Source: Pseudomonas sp. WN033 (GTDB lineage: Bacteria > Pseudomonadota > Gammaproteobacteria > Pseudomonadales > Pseudomonadaceae). From it: a stretch of 64,000 nucleotides of DNA. This document shows positions 47,700-57,800 of the stretch, one piece after another; positions within the stretch are counted from its first letter, which is position 1; each line of letters opens with the position of its first letter. The stretch is from assembly GCA_002287035.1 (NCBI GenBank), contig NSKG01000005.1, forward strand, positions 310,001 through 374,000, in the 5' to 3' direction. The position numbers and the translations under genes were made by a program. The notes beneath the pieces are model-generated. The model did not search any database, had not been told where the DNA came from, and saw nothing but the letters and a program-made list of their open reading frames with translations.

Positions 47700-49751
47700 A
47701 TGGAATACATCGTCAAATCCGGGGACAGCCTCAGCCTTATCGCGCGCTCCAACAGTACAACGGTGGCAACGCTGATGCGCCTTAACCCCGAGATCGAAGA
47801 TGCCAACCGCATCTATCCACAACAGAGCATCCGCCTACCTGACACTGCCAGCACGCGGCAAACCAGAGCCATTGGCCAAATCGCTGACTGCAGCGAATGC
47901 GCCGATGAGTACGTCGATTTGCTGCATCAGGCAAATGAGGCTGTTTTCATACCGTTGACCGCCGAGCATCAACGTGAAATCCAACAGGAAGAAGCCATTC
48001 TTGAACAGCTTATCCAGCAGTTTCATGCTGCGATGGAAGGCATGGAAGACAGCATTCAGGGCTTCAAAGATGATTTTATTGAACGCTTGGAGCAAGAACG
48101 CATCATTGATCGCGCCAAACCTTCAGAGCCTCTGCAACTGACCGAAATACGCCGTCTGATGGGTAACCGACATTATGCCTATGTGCGCAAAGACTCAGGC
48201 TGGCGGCGGCACCGAAGCTACAGCATAGATGCTCAGGACAGAGCACGGGCTAAAGGCTGGTATGACCCGGCCAGCGGTAAAGTTGACGGCAGCAAGCTGC
48301 TAGACACCATAGCCGAAGACATGCGTACCCCGTCTCTCAAAGCCAGTCTGACCTTGCATGAGAGTTTTACCGACTGGTGCCTGCTCGAATGGCAAAGCGA
48401 CCCGGTTCGCTGGACGCCTATCGAAGGGATGCCTCCCATCGTCGCCGGTGCGCAGGCCCAGGCCATGCGCTATGCCATGGGCGCCAGCTTGCAAGCTGGC
48501 TATGACCCCAGAAGCATGAATGCACACATAGCAGCCAAGGCCAGTGCCAGCGCCAGCCTGATCGAGGGCAAAGCTTATGCCGAATGCGCCTGGCCAGCCG
48601 AGGAAGACAGTGAATGGATCATTCGCTATCGCGATGAGTACGACAGTTTGCAGGATGCGTCACTAGGTAAATTCCGTGCCCGGGTCAAGGCCGAACTGAT
48701 CGGCTTTGCCGGCGCCAGCGCTTTGCTCAGTGCCAATGTGCATATCGATATGAGCAACGGTATTCCGCAACTGCGCGGCACCGGTAACTCAAACCGCAGC
48801 CATGGCTCAGGAGACCCCGCTTCGGTTGAAGCTGGTGCCTTTGTCGGTGTACGTGCCGATGGCAAACTAGAAGGCAGCATAGAGTGGCAGGACACGCTGG
48901 CAGAACAGCGACAGTGGGTCGCACTGTGCACTCTGGGTGTTAGTGCGGGTGCAGCCCTTGGCCTAGGAGCCGAAGCACGCTTGCAGATCAAGTGGAGCAG
49001 CACAACACATAAGTTTTACTTCAATGTACATGCCGGACTGGTGGCCGGGGCTGGTGCCTCAGGCGAGGTTGGAGCAGAGGTAGACGCTGGAACCTTTTTG
49101 GCCATGGTCAAGTGCGTCTACAACGCCCTGTTAACCGTGGATTTTCGCAAGGTCGAGGAAATAGATGCCGGGGCCTTCAGCCAACTGACCAACTTTGCTG
49201 TACTAGGAATTTTGACGGGTACTAATTATGCCGCAATGGCCGTACGTTTTGGCGCTGAAGCAGCAGATCGTGTAGGCAGAGATTTAGCACGTTTCATTGA
49301 AGCACATCGTACCGCTCGGGAAAGAGAGCAGTTGGCCATAACCACAGCCGAAAATATTCTATCCGACCTAGCTCAGAGAGATAACAGCTGGATCAAATAT
49401 GCCCCTCCGGAAGTCAAAGGACGCCTTCTGGATATCCTTTGCTTCGACTACGGTCCAACTTTCTGGGATCGCTACACCTGGGGAGCCAACAGCCGGGAAA
49501 GAGCCATTTTGGCTCTTCTGGAAGTCAGTCAGTGCTGGCGCGATTACGAAGAAACCGTTACTCGCATCAATCCGACTGGTGACAAGGGCAACTATACCGC
49601 CAATCGCAATCGCCTGCGCAGCCTGATGCGGCTATTTCCAAGCCTGCAAATCGAGCGTATCGAAGCTCGACTGCAAGGTACACGCGCCACCCCCAACCAG
49701 CCGGTACAACTAGCGCGACACGTTCAACTGACAGGAACACATTATGCGTAA
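47700..49751 (+). CDS. Putative T6SS effector with N-terminal LysM domain
   Basis: A 683-residue protein with no signal peptide. Residues 1-47 form a LysM domain (MEYIVKSGDSLSLIARSNST, RIYPQQSIRLP). Residues about 80-130 are helical. A long region at about 325-480 is rich in small residues with alternating patterns (ELIGFAGASALLSANVHI, LGVSAGAALGLGAEARLQIK, LVAGAGASGEVGAEVDAG), followed by NFAVLGILTGTNYAAMAV (about 497-514), as might suit membrane insertion or a beta-rich pore former. No nuclease, lipase, HExxH or amidase motif was seen, so the activity is unknown. Adaptor upstream and lipoprotein downstream argue for an effector. GC content looks clearly lower than that of the core T6SS genes (sampled lines about 48% GC). 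Confidence 0.7.
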   Translation: MEYIVKSGDSLSLIARSNSTTVATLMRLNPEIEDANRIYPQQSIRLPDTASTRQTRAIGQIADCSECADEYVDLLHQANEAVFIPLTAEHQREIQQEEAILEQLIQQFHAAMEGMEDSIQGFKDDFIERLEQERIIDRAKPSEPLQLTEIRRLMGNRHYAYVRKDSGWRRHRSYSIDAQDRARAKGWYDPASGKVDGSKLLDTIAEDMRTPSLKASLTLHESFTDWCLLEWQSDPVRWTPIEGMPPIVAGAQAQAMRYAMGASLQAGYDPRSMNAHIAAKASASASLIEGKAYAECAWPAEEDSEWIIRYRDEYDSLQDASLGKFRARVKAELIGFAGASALLSANVHIDMSNGIPQLRGTGNSNRSHGSGDPASVEAGAFVGVRADGKLEGSIEWQDTLAEQRQWVALCTLGVSAGAALGLGAEARLQIKWSSTTHKFYFNVHAGLVAGAGASGEVGAEVDAGTFLAMVKCVYNALLTVDFRKVEEIDAGAFSQLTNFAVLGILTGTNYAAMAVRFGAEAADRVGRDLARFIEAHRTAREREQLAITTAENILSDLAQRDNSWIKYAPPEVKGRLLDILCFDYGPTFWDRYTWGANSRERAILALLEVSQCWRDYEETVTRINPTGDKGNYTANRNRLRSLMRLFPSLQIERIEARLQGTRATPNQPVQLARHVQLTGTHYA

Positions 49752-50670
49752 TCGTTCTGCTATTACCGTATTGCTTTGCAGTGCCACGCTACTTTATGGC
49801 TGTCAGGAAAGTTCGCGGGCCGCTACAGCCCTTGATCTACAACCACGTATTGCCGAATTGACCGGCCGCGCCATAAACAATCTGGTCTTTATCGAGGGCG
49901 GCACCTTTATCATGGGTGACTTTGGAGCCGTCGGCGAGGATGGCATATGGCGGCCCTATTTCCCACCGACCATCGAAGAGGATCACCCCCATGAGGTGAC
50001 TCTGTCCAGCTACTCGCTGAGTCGACACAAAACAACCTGGGGGGATTTCGATACCTATCTTTTGGCCAACGACTTGCCACTCATCGTGCAGGCTTTCACC
50101 GAATCCTGGGAAAGAACGCCCTTCGATCAAGAACCTGAAAGCCAGTTCTTTGTTGAGAAACCAGCCACTGTCACCTGGCAGGAAGCCAAGGACTACTGCC
50201 AATGGCTGGGTGCCCAAACCGACCTGCCCCTGGACCTGCCTACCTCTGCCCAGTGGGAGTTTGCCGGGCGTAACCGCGGCAGTCAGGCGTGGATTTTTTC
50301 CACCCATGATGGGAAAGAGACCAGTCGTGACATAAAGGCGCACATGTACGGCAGAGATAAGTACGTCCCGGTTGGCAGTCGCCTGCCAGCCAACCCCCTC
50401 GGCCTCTACGACATGGCTGACAATGGCAAGGAATGGGTCAACGACTGGTTTTCCGAAACCTGGTATCGGGAAAACCCCAAAGTCACTGACCCACAAGGCC
50501 CTGCTGAAGGTACGCGTAAAATCATTCGTAACCTTGATTTCAGTTTCTCACGCACAGGAATGTCCGAGTCAGCACCTAGCCTAGTCAACGAGAACTGGGA
50601 CAGCGTTGCCGAATATACCTTCCGCTGCGCCCTGCAAAGCTCGTCGCCCCTAAGGCAAGCAGAGCCATGA
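49744..50670 (+). CDS. SUMF1/FGE-fold lipoprotein (candidate immunity protein)
   Basis: A 308-residue lipoprotein: signal peptide with C20 in LLYGC, then a formylglycine-generating-enzyme (SUMF1) fold: FIEGGTFIMGDFG, PHEVTLSSYSLSRHKTTWGDF, WQEAKDYCQWLGAQ, DLPTSAQWEFAGRNRG, NPLGLYDMADNGKEWVNDW. The usual C-terminal GGSW...R.GFR block is degenerate (IIRNLDFSFSRTGMS, TFRCALQ), so enzyme activity is doubtful. Periplasm-facing lipoproteins directly after effectors are often immunity proteins; alternatively it is a TagR-like regulator, since TagR has this fold. Overlaps the effector by 8 bp. Confidence 0.75.
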   Translation: MRNRSAITVLLCSATLLYGCQESSRAATALDLQPRIAELTGRAINNLVFIEGGTFIMGDFGAVGEDGIWRPYFPPTIEEDHPHEVTLSSYSLSRHKTTWGDFDTYLLANDLPLIVQAFTESWERTPFDQEPESQFFVEKPATVTWQEAKDYCQWLGAQTDLPLDLPTSAQWEFAGRNRGSQAWIFSTHDGKETSRDIKAHMYGRDKYVPVGSRLPANPLGLYDMADNGKEWVNDWFSETWYRENPKVTDPQGPAEGTRKIIRNLDFSFSRTGMSESAPSLVNENWDSVAEYTFRCALQSSSPLRQAEP

Positions 50671-50773
50671 AACCCACTATCAGCCCCCATCAGAGCGCTT
50701 AAGCCTTGATCAGGACCAATACACCAATTTGTGAACCATTACCCAGCAAGCACATAAATAAGGAAGTCACCTC

Positions 50774-50896
50774 ATGAGAAAATCCATCTGGTCCATCGTT
50801 CTGCTGTCTCTGGCCCTGCTGGCTGGGACCGGCTGTACAGGCAACCACAAGGACTACCGCCCGCTGGGCGAGCCGCAGGCCACTCGCGGCAACTGA
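50774..50896 (+). CDS. 40-residue putative T6SS lipoprotein (OrfX position)
   Basis: A very short gene with AGGAAG 7 bp before its ATG. The product has a signal peptide (MRKSIWSIVLLSLALLAGTG) then CTG, a lipid-attachment cysteine with imperfect lipobox (G at -3), and a 20-residue mature tail containing HKDYRPLGEPQATRG. It occupies the place of the small orfX between sfa2 and fha2 in P. aeruginosa H2. The 103-bp gap before it is the largest gap in the cluster and holds no other gene. Function unknown. Confidence 0.7.
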   Translation: MRKSIWSIVLLSLALLAGTGCTGNHKDYRPLGEPQATRGN

Positions 50897-50917
50897 TTTA
50901 CACAGGAGCAATATTCC

Positions 50918-52117
50918 ATGGAACTGGTTTTCGATATGGTCAGCGCCCCGCAGCAAATTCCGGGCATGGCCGCCACCAAGACCTTCAAGCATGCCGGCGG
51001 CATCATCGGCCGTTCGGATAGCTGTGACTGGGTTATTCCCGACCGCAACCGGGTCATTTCCGGCAAGCATGCTCTGGTCAGCTATGACAATGGCGCCTTC
51101 TTCCTAACCGACACCAGCAGCAATGGCATTCATCTCAAGGACAGCGGCATGCCTCTGGCCAAGGGACAGCCTGTACGGGTCGAGCATGGCAACGTTTTTT
51201 GCCTGGGTGACTTCGAGATTCGCGCCCGCCTGATCCAGAACCCGGCAGAGTTCGAAACCGGCCTGCACCACAGCCAGCCAACCGGCAGCATCATCCCCGA
51301 CGATGCATTTCTGGACCTGGATCCGCTCAATGCCATGGATCAGCAGGAACAACGGCATTATCAGCCAGAGGACGAACTGTCGCTGCTCGCGCCTCAGCCA
51401 GAAGCAGTGCCGTTGCAACCACACGACTATGCCAGGATCGATACCGAGACACTGCCAGTACCGGAATTGATACCCCCGCCACCGCCCCCAGCAGAGCCCG
51501 CGCCAGTAGTGCGTGAAGTCTTGCCGTCAACCTTCTGGGCCAAATATGAACAGGCTCTGGGAGTCAGCCTCGACGGCCTTGGCGAAGACCAGCGAGAAGC
51601 GCTGGCAGTAGCTGCTGCCGGCTTGCTAAAGCAAAGCATTGGCAACCTGCAACAGACGCTCAAGACCCGCAGCGAACTGAAGGCGGAAATGCGCCTGGCA
51701 CAAACCACGGTGCAAACCTCTGGCAATAACCCGATCAAGCATACGGCTGACAGCAGCGAGGCCCTGACCGCCCTGTTGCGTCAACAAGAGCCAGGCAAGA
51801 TGCCCGCCGCCCATGCCGTGAGCCGCGCCTTCCGGGATCTGCAGGCCCATCAGGTAGCACTCAGCGCCGCCAGCCGTAGCGCGGTCAAGGCCATGTTCGA
51901 GCACCTGTCACCCGAACAGCTGACCTTGCGTTTTGAGCGCGAGAGCAAATCCCTGCTCAATACCGCCGGCGGCCGCTGGCGTGCCTACACCAAGCTGTAC
52001 CTGGCGATGCAGAGCAACGACGACTGGAGCAAGCGTCTGTTCGCTCGTGACTTTGCCACTGCCTACGAAGAACAGATTCGTCTAATCGCCACCCTCAATA
52101 CCGATATCCAAGGATGA
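50918..52117 (+). CDS. tagH: T6SS FHA-domain protein (TagH/Fha2)
   Basis: Forkhead-associated domain protein of 399 residues. The FHA domain (about 20-100) has GRSDSCDWVIPD, RVISGKHALVSYDNGAFFLTDTSSNG, with the phosphothreonine-binding serine and histidine in SGKHA. A proline-rich linker (PELIPPPPPPAEPAPV) follows and a helical T6SS C-terminal domain with KAMFEHLSPEQLTLRFE and GGRWRAYTKLY. FHA proteins here are substrates or readers of the Stk kinase and Pp phosphatase encoded at the cluster end. Confidence 0.94.
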   Translation: MELVFDMVSAPQQIPGMAATKTFKHAGGIIGRSDSCDWVIPDRNRVISGKHALVSYDNGAFFLTDTSSNGIHLKDSGMPLAKGQPVRVEHGNVFCLGDFEIRARLIQNPAEFETGLHHSQPTGSIIPDDAFLDLDPLNAMDQQEQRHYQPEDELSLLAPQPEAVPLQPHDYARIDTETLPVPELIPPPPPPAEPAPVVREVLPSTFWAKYEQALGVSLDGLGEDQREALAVAAAGLLKQSIGNLQQTLKTRSELKAEMRLAQTTVQTSGNNPIKHTADSSEALTALLRQQEPGKMPAAHAVSRAFRDLQAHQVALSAASRSAVKAMFEHLSPEQLTLRFERESKSLLNTAGGRWRAYTKLYLAMQSNDDWSKRLFARDFATAYEEQIRLIATLNTDIQG

Positions 52118-52122
52118 TCACC

Positions 52123-52602
52123 ATGTTGCGTATTGCCGTAATTTCGCTACTGCTGCCCCTGCTCGCTCTGACCGGTTGTGCTTCTTTGGGATCAGGCCCA
52201 AACACCCGGATCGACCTGACCCTGGAAGGTAGCCGCACGCTTAATCCCGATCTGCATGGTCGCCCATCGCCAATCGTGATCCGTCTGTACGAGCTGAAGA
52301 ACCCGGTGGCGTTCGAGCACGCCGAGTTCTTCGCCCTCTACCAGCAGCCGCAGGAAGTGATGGCGCTGGATCTGGTCGCTCATGAAGAGCTGGAACTGCG
52401 TCCCGGCGAGCAGCAAACCCTGAAACTGACCACAACGGACCAGGGGCGCTACATTGGCGTTCTGGCAGCCTACCGCAATCTGCCAGAAGCCGACTGGCGC
52501 ACCGTGATTCCTCTGCGCCAGGGCAACCGCAATCAGGTCACGCTGTATCTCGATGAACTGAGCATCCGCCCCCAGGCTGGCGGTCGCGGTAACGGGAACT
52601 GA
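52123..52602 (+). CDS. tssJ: T6SS outer-membrane lipoprotein TssJ
   Basis: TssJ anchors the TssJLM membrane complex to the outer membrane. The 159-residue protein has lipobox ALTGC (signal MLRIAVISLLLPLLALTGC) and the transthyretin-like fold with LNPDLHGRPSPIVIRLYEL, the conserved loop that contacts TssM. The ATG at 52123 is preferred (AGGA 8 bp upstream), though an ATGA overlap with fha at 52114 is possible. tssK follows after 3 bp. Confidence 0.94.
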   Translation: MLRIAVISLLLPLLALTGCASLGSGPNTRIDLTLEGSRTLNPDLHGRPSPIVIRLYELKNPVAFEHAEFFALYQQPQEVMALDLVAHEELELRPGEQQTLKLTTTDQGRYIGVLAAYRNLPEADWRTVIPLRQGNRNQVTLYLDELSIRPQAGGRGNGN

Positions 52603-52605
52603 GCC

Positions 52606-53937
52606 ATGACAACACAGAAAGTAGTCTGGCACGAAGGTATGCTGCTGCGCCCGCAGCATTTCCAGCAAAACGACCGGTATTACGACCACCAGTTCAAGAC
52701 CCGCACTCAGCAGTTGCATACGGCGGCCTGGGGGTTTTTCGGGCTGGAGATTGATCGCCAGTTCCTGGCCATGGGCAAGCTGGTAGTCAGCCAGGCCAGC
52801 GGCATTCTGCCTGATGGCAGCCTGTTCGAACTGGGCGCCGAGCGTGAACCGCTGGCCCTTGATGTGCCTGCGAACACTAGCAACAGCGCGGTGTACCTGG
52901 CCTTGCCCCTGGTTACCGGCAATCATGTCGAGGCCCGGCGCTCGGAGCAGAAGGATGTACTGGCCCGCTACCTGACCAGCGAAGAGTCAGTCACCGACTC
53001 CAACGCCGGCGACAACACCGTCAGCCAGATCAGTTGCGCCCTGCAGGACTTCCGCCTGCTGATGGGCAACGAGGTGGACGACCCGGCTTTCGTCAAGATC
53101 AAGCTGTGTCACATCCTCGATACCACCCCCGATGGCGTGGTCAGTCTGGACGCCGACTTCGTACCAACGTTCCTGCACCTGCATGCCAACAGTTTTCTGT
53201 TGTCGTGCCTGAAGGAAGTCATCAGCATGCTTACCCACCGGGGCGACATCCTCGCCGAGCGTATCCGCGCCAATGGTAAGGTCAGCGGTGCCGAGGTTGG
53301 CGATTTCATGATGCTGCAACTGATCAATCGCCACGAACCGATCCTGCGCCATCATCTCGCCGCCGAACAACTGCATCCGGAGCTACTGTACCGTGAGTTG
53401 CTCGGCCTGCTCGGTGAATTGTCGACCTTCTCCAGCGAGAGCAAGCGCCCCAAGCTCGACAGCCGCTATCTGCACAGCGACCAGGGCAACAGCTTCCGCA
53501 AGCTGATGGACGCAATCCGCCAGGTGCTGTCGATGGTGCTCGAACAGCATGCCGTGGAGCTGGACCTGCAGCAACGCCAGTACGGCATCCAGGTCTCGCC
53601 GCTCAAGGATCACAAGCTGCTGGGCACCTCCTCATTCGTCCTGGCCGCCAGCGCCCAGTGCGACTCCGAGGAACTGCGCCAGCGCTTGCCGGCGCACCTG
53701 AAGATTGGCCCGGTCGAGCGTATCCGCCAACTGGTCAACCTGCACTTGCCCGGCATCCGGGTCAAACCGCTGCCGGTGGCGCCACGGCAGATCCCTTTCC
53801 ATTCGGGCAAAACCTATTTCGCGCTGGAACTCAACTCCGAGGAACTGGCGCAACTGGAGCGCTCGGGCGGCTTCGCCTTCCACGTTTCCGGCGACTTCCC
53901 CGAACTGGAGCTGAAATTTTGGGCCATCAGGAACTGA
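52606..53937 (+). CDS. tssK: T6SS baseplate connector TssK
   Basis: TssK links the baseplate to the membrane complex as trimers. The 443-residue protein starts QKVVWHEGMLLRPQHFQQND, the family signature, and has ALPLVTGNHVEARRSEQKD, ILRHHLAAEQLHPELLYREL and the C-terminal RIRQLVNLHLPGIRVKPLPV. Length and blocks are normal. tssL begins 4 bp after the stop. Confidence 0.97.
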   Translation: MTTQKVVWHEGMLLRPQHFQQNDRYYDHQFKTRTQQLHTAAWGFFGLEIDRQFLAMGKLVVSQASGILPDGSLFELGAEREPLALDVPANTSNSAVYLALPLVTGNHVEARRSEQKDVLARYLTSEESVTDSNAGDNTVSQISCALQDFRLLMGNEVDDPAFVKIKLCHILDTTPDGVVSLDADFVPTFLHLHANSFLLSCLKEVISMLTHRGDILAERIRANGKVSGAEVGDFMMLQLINRHEPILRHHLAAEQLHPELLYRELLGLLGELSTFSSESKRPKLDSRYLHSDQGNSFRKLMDAIRQVLSMVLEQHAVELDLQQRQYGIQVSPLKDHKLLGTSSFVLAASAQCDSEELRQRLPAHLKIGPVERIRQLVNLHLPGIRVKPLPVAPRQIPFHSGKTYFALELNSEELAQLERSGGFAFHVSGDFPELELKFWAIRN

Positions 53938-53941
53938 GATC

Positions 53942-54826
53942 ATGATCAAGGAAATGGATTACAGCCAGGACGACCAGACGGTCATCCTCAACCGCAACGG
54001 CGACCTGCCGGCGAAGACGCCTCTGACCGACTTCTCCGCACCGCCGAAGCTGGAAAAGATCGACCAGCGGATGATTTACGCCACCCGCCGGCGCGCCAGT
54101 GAAGGCGTCAACCTGAGCCTCAACCCGCTGATTGCCGTCGCTGCGGCACTGCTATCGGAAGTGGTGCGACTGAAGAACAGCTACCAGGCAGAAGACCTGC
54201 ACGCCCTCAAGGACCGACTGGTCGCTGAAATCAAGCTGTTCGAGCACAGGGCCCTGCAGGACGGCGGCGACAGCAGTGAAGTCATGGCCGCACGCTACGT
54301 GCTCTGTACCGCCATTGACGAAGCCGTGGTGACCACTCCCTGGGGCAACGAAAGCGCCTGGTCGCAAATGAGCCTGCTCAGCAGTTTTCATAACGAAACC
54401 TTCGGCGGCGAGAAGTTTTTCCAACTGCTGGAGCGTCTGTCGCGCAATCCGGTCAAGCACCTGCACCTACTGGAACTGATGTACCTGTGCCTGTCGCTTG
54501 GTTTCGAGGGCAAGTACCGCGTCATGCCACGCGGAACCCTGGAACTGGAGGTGATCCGCGACAGCCTGTATCGGCAGATTCGCCAGTTACGGGGCGACAT
54601 CCCCCGCGATATCTCGCCACACTGGCAAGGCCTCAAGGATGCCCGCGGCCACTTTGTCCGGGTCGTGCCCTGGTGGGCCATTACCCTGTTCACCCTACTG
54701 TGCCTGGCCATCATGTATGGCGGCTTCAGCTGGGTACTCAGCGAGCAGCGCCAAAGCATCATGCAGAGCTATGAGAGCCTGCACGCCAGCCCCACTGACA
54801 GTACCTTCAGGGATGATTTGCAATGA
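53942..54826 (+). CDS. tssL: T6SS inner-membrane protein TssL (DotU/IcmH)
   Basis: TssL is the inner-membrane cytoplasmic hook of the TssJLM complex. The 294-residue protein has the DotU core: NPLIAVAAALLSEVVRLKN, YVLCTAIDEAVVTTPWG, SLLSSFHNETFGGEKFFQLL and LELMYLCLSLGFEGKYRV, then one C-terminal membrane helix (WWAITLFTLLCLAIMYGGF). No peptidoglycan-binding OmpA domain is attached, so cell-wall anchoring must come from another protein. It overlaps tssM by 4 bp. Confidence 0.96.
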   Translation: MIKEMDYSQDDQTVILNRNGDLPAKTPLTDFSAPPKLEKIDQRMIYATRRRASEGVNLSLNPLIAVAAALLSEVVRLKNSYQAEDLHALKDRLVAEIKLFEHRALQDGGDSSEVMAARYVLCTAIDEAVVTTPWGNESAWSQMSLLSSFHNETFGGEKFFQLLERLSRNPVKHLHLLELMYLCLSLGFEGKYRVMPRGTLELEVIRDSLYRQIRQLRGDIPRDISPHWQGLKDARGHFVRVVPWWAITLFTLLCLAIMYGGFSWVLSEQRQSIMQSYESLHASPTDSTFRDDLQ

Positions 54827-57800
54827 ACGTCAAAACTCTTCTTCTCAAAGGCATGGGCCTGTTCAGGCGTGACTGGGTATGGAGCCTGGTACTGGTTCTA
54901 GCCCTGGCCAGCCTGGTCTGGTTTGCCGGCCCGGCACTGGCGATCAATGGTCGCGAGCCCTGGGGCTCGGCGGTCAGTCGACTGCTGACCATCAGCACGC
55001 TGTTTCTGATCTGGGGCCTGAGCCTGGTGTTTATCAGCTGGAAGGCCAACAAGCGCAAACAGGCCGAAGAGGATGATGCCGATGCCCAAGAGCGCATTCG
55101 CCGTGAAAGCCTGATCGTCGAAGAGCAGCTCGAGCTGCACAGCCGCTTCAAGCAGGCCATGCGCACTCTCAGCCGCTCCAGTCTGTACAAAGGCCGCAGC
55201 GAGCGCTGGCGCAAGGAGCTGCCGTGGTACCTGCTGATCGGCCCCCAGGCCAGCGGCAAGACCAGTCTGCTGGACTTCTCCGGCCTGGAGTTTCCACTCA
55301 ACAAGGGTGAGCAACGCCCCAACCGCGAGATCACCGGCACCCGCTACGCTGACTGGTACTTTGCCGAGCATGCGGTACTGATCGATACCACCGGCCGTTA
55401 CCTGAATCAGCCCGACCCGCAGGTTGACAATATCGGCTGGCAGACCCTGATCGGGCTGCTGCGCAATCGCCGCCCTCGCCCACTCAATGGTGTAGTGGTG
55501 AACCTGCCGGTAGAACAACTGCTCAGTGACAACGAACTGGAGCTGGAGAATCTGGCCCGCCAGACCCGCCAGCGGCTGCTCGATATCAATCAGAAACTCG
55601 GCGTCGACGTGCCGGTCTATCTGGTGCTGAGTAAGGCCGACCGCCTGCCTGGTTTTGATGAGTACTTCGACCAACTGTCCAGCGATGAAAGCGACCAGGT
55701 ACTGGGCGCCACCTTCCGCCAGGAGCAGAACGGCACCGACATTCAGGTGGTACGCCAGGAGTTCGAGGAACTGCTGCGCAGGCTCAACAGCCAGGTGATC
55801 ATGCGCATGCATCAGGAGCGTGATACTCAGCGTCGCGGCCGCATCCTTGACTTTCCGCACCAGCTCAGCCGGATTGGCGAGTCGCTCAACCTGTTCATCG
55901 AACTGGCCTTCTCTGGCAACCGCTACCAGCGGGCCAGTCAGTTGCGCGGGTTCTACCTGACCAGTGCGCCGCAACTGCAGGGCGACATCGATCCCATGAC
56001 CGCCAGCATTGGCCGCAACCTCGGTCCATCAGGTCGCGAACTGCCAACCGTACGCAGCGGCCGGCCGCGCTTCATCAAGCATCTGTTGAGCCGGGTGATC
56101 TTTCCCGAATCGGCCCTGGCCGGTCTTGATCAGCGCGAAATCAAGCGCATCGACTGGCGCCAGCGCATCCTCTACGCCAGTGCCGCCGCCTGCCTGGTCC
56201 TGTTTGGCCTGGGTTGGGCCAGCAGCTTCTCCAACAACCATGGCAAGCTCGAACAATTGCGCGATCTGTCCCAGAAACTGGACCGCCAGCAACGCCAAGT
56301 GCCGGCAGGCGACAATATCGACCAGTTACTGGCGACTCTCGACACCCGCTATCAGGCCACCCAGGTCTTCGCCCCCCGTAGCGATACCCGCTGGCGTGAA
56401 CGTTACGGGCTGTTCCAGGGCGACGAGGTCAACCCGGCGCTGTACGAAGACTACCGTCAGGCCCTGGAAAACCTGCTGCTGCAACGGGTTGGCCAGCGTC
56501 TGGAAGCACAAATGCTGTCCAGCCTCCATGATCGCGAAAAGCTGTTCGGCAGCCTGCGTGCCTATCTGATGCTGCACTATGCCGAGCGGCGTGACCCGGA
56601 GTATCTGAAAGAATGGATGGCCGCCGACTGGTCTCAGCGTTACACCGGCAACACCCGCGTCCAGACCGGGCTGAACACCCATTTCGCCCGGCTGCTCGAA
56701 GGCCCGTTCCAGCCCTACCAGACCGACCGGGAACTGGTTGCCGAAGCCCGTCAGTACTTGCGCAGCGAATCTTTGGCCAGCGTGTTATATCGTATGCTCC
56801 GCGAGCAGGCTGCACGACTGCCGGAGTACCGCATGATCAATCAGCTCGGACCACGTGGTGCCCTGCTGACCAGTGCTCAGAACATCATTCCCGGCTTCTA
56901 CACCCGCAACGGCTATCAACAGATGTTTGTTGCCCAGGGCGGTGATCTGGTGCAGAACATGCTGCGCGACAACTGGGTACTGGGTGACAGCGATACGCTC
57001 AGCGCCCAGGATCTGCGCCGCCTGATGGCAGAAATGGAGCAGCTGTACTTTGCCGATTACGCCAACTACTGGACCGAAGCACTGGCCCTGCTAGCAGTAG
57101 ACCCCATGGCTGGTGTCAGCGAGGGGGCGCAGCAGCTCAGCAGCCTGACCTCAGCCAACTCACCGATCATCAAGGCGCTCGAAGAGGTGCGTCTGAACAC
57201 CCAACTGAGCCTGAGCGACAGCAACGACACCAGTGTTCGCAGCCCGAGCGCGGCTCAACGGGCGCTGGAGCGCCGCTTCGAGGCCCTGCATCAACTGCTG
57301 AATCAGGACGGCAACCCAGGCCCAGAGCTGGTCAACGCCCTGCAGGCGCTGGACGCCATGCAGGGACAACTCAACAGCCTGGCACACGCCAGCGCTCCCG
57401 AGCAGGCGGCTTTCGACATGGCTCGCGCCCGGGTCGCCGGTCAGCAGGACGCCATCAATCAGGTCCGCGCCAGCGCCGCCCGCCTGCCGCAACCAGTCGA
57501 CAAATGGTTCAACGCCCTGGCCGCCGATACCTGGTTGCTGGTTCTGAATGATGCCTATCAACACATCAATCAGCGCTATCGCAGCGAACTGCTGGCTGCC
57601 TACCGCCGCTCGGTCGGTCAACGCTACCCGTTCAGCACCGAGACCGAGAGCGAAGTGGCACTGGCGGATTTCCGCGAGTTCTTCAAACCACAAGGTACGG
57701 TTGACACCTTCTTCGATCGTTACCTCAAGCCCTTTGTTACCGGCAGCGCTGGCCAGTATCGCCTGCGCCAGGTCGATGGTCGAGGTTTACCGGTATCACG

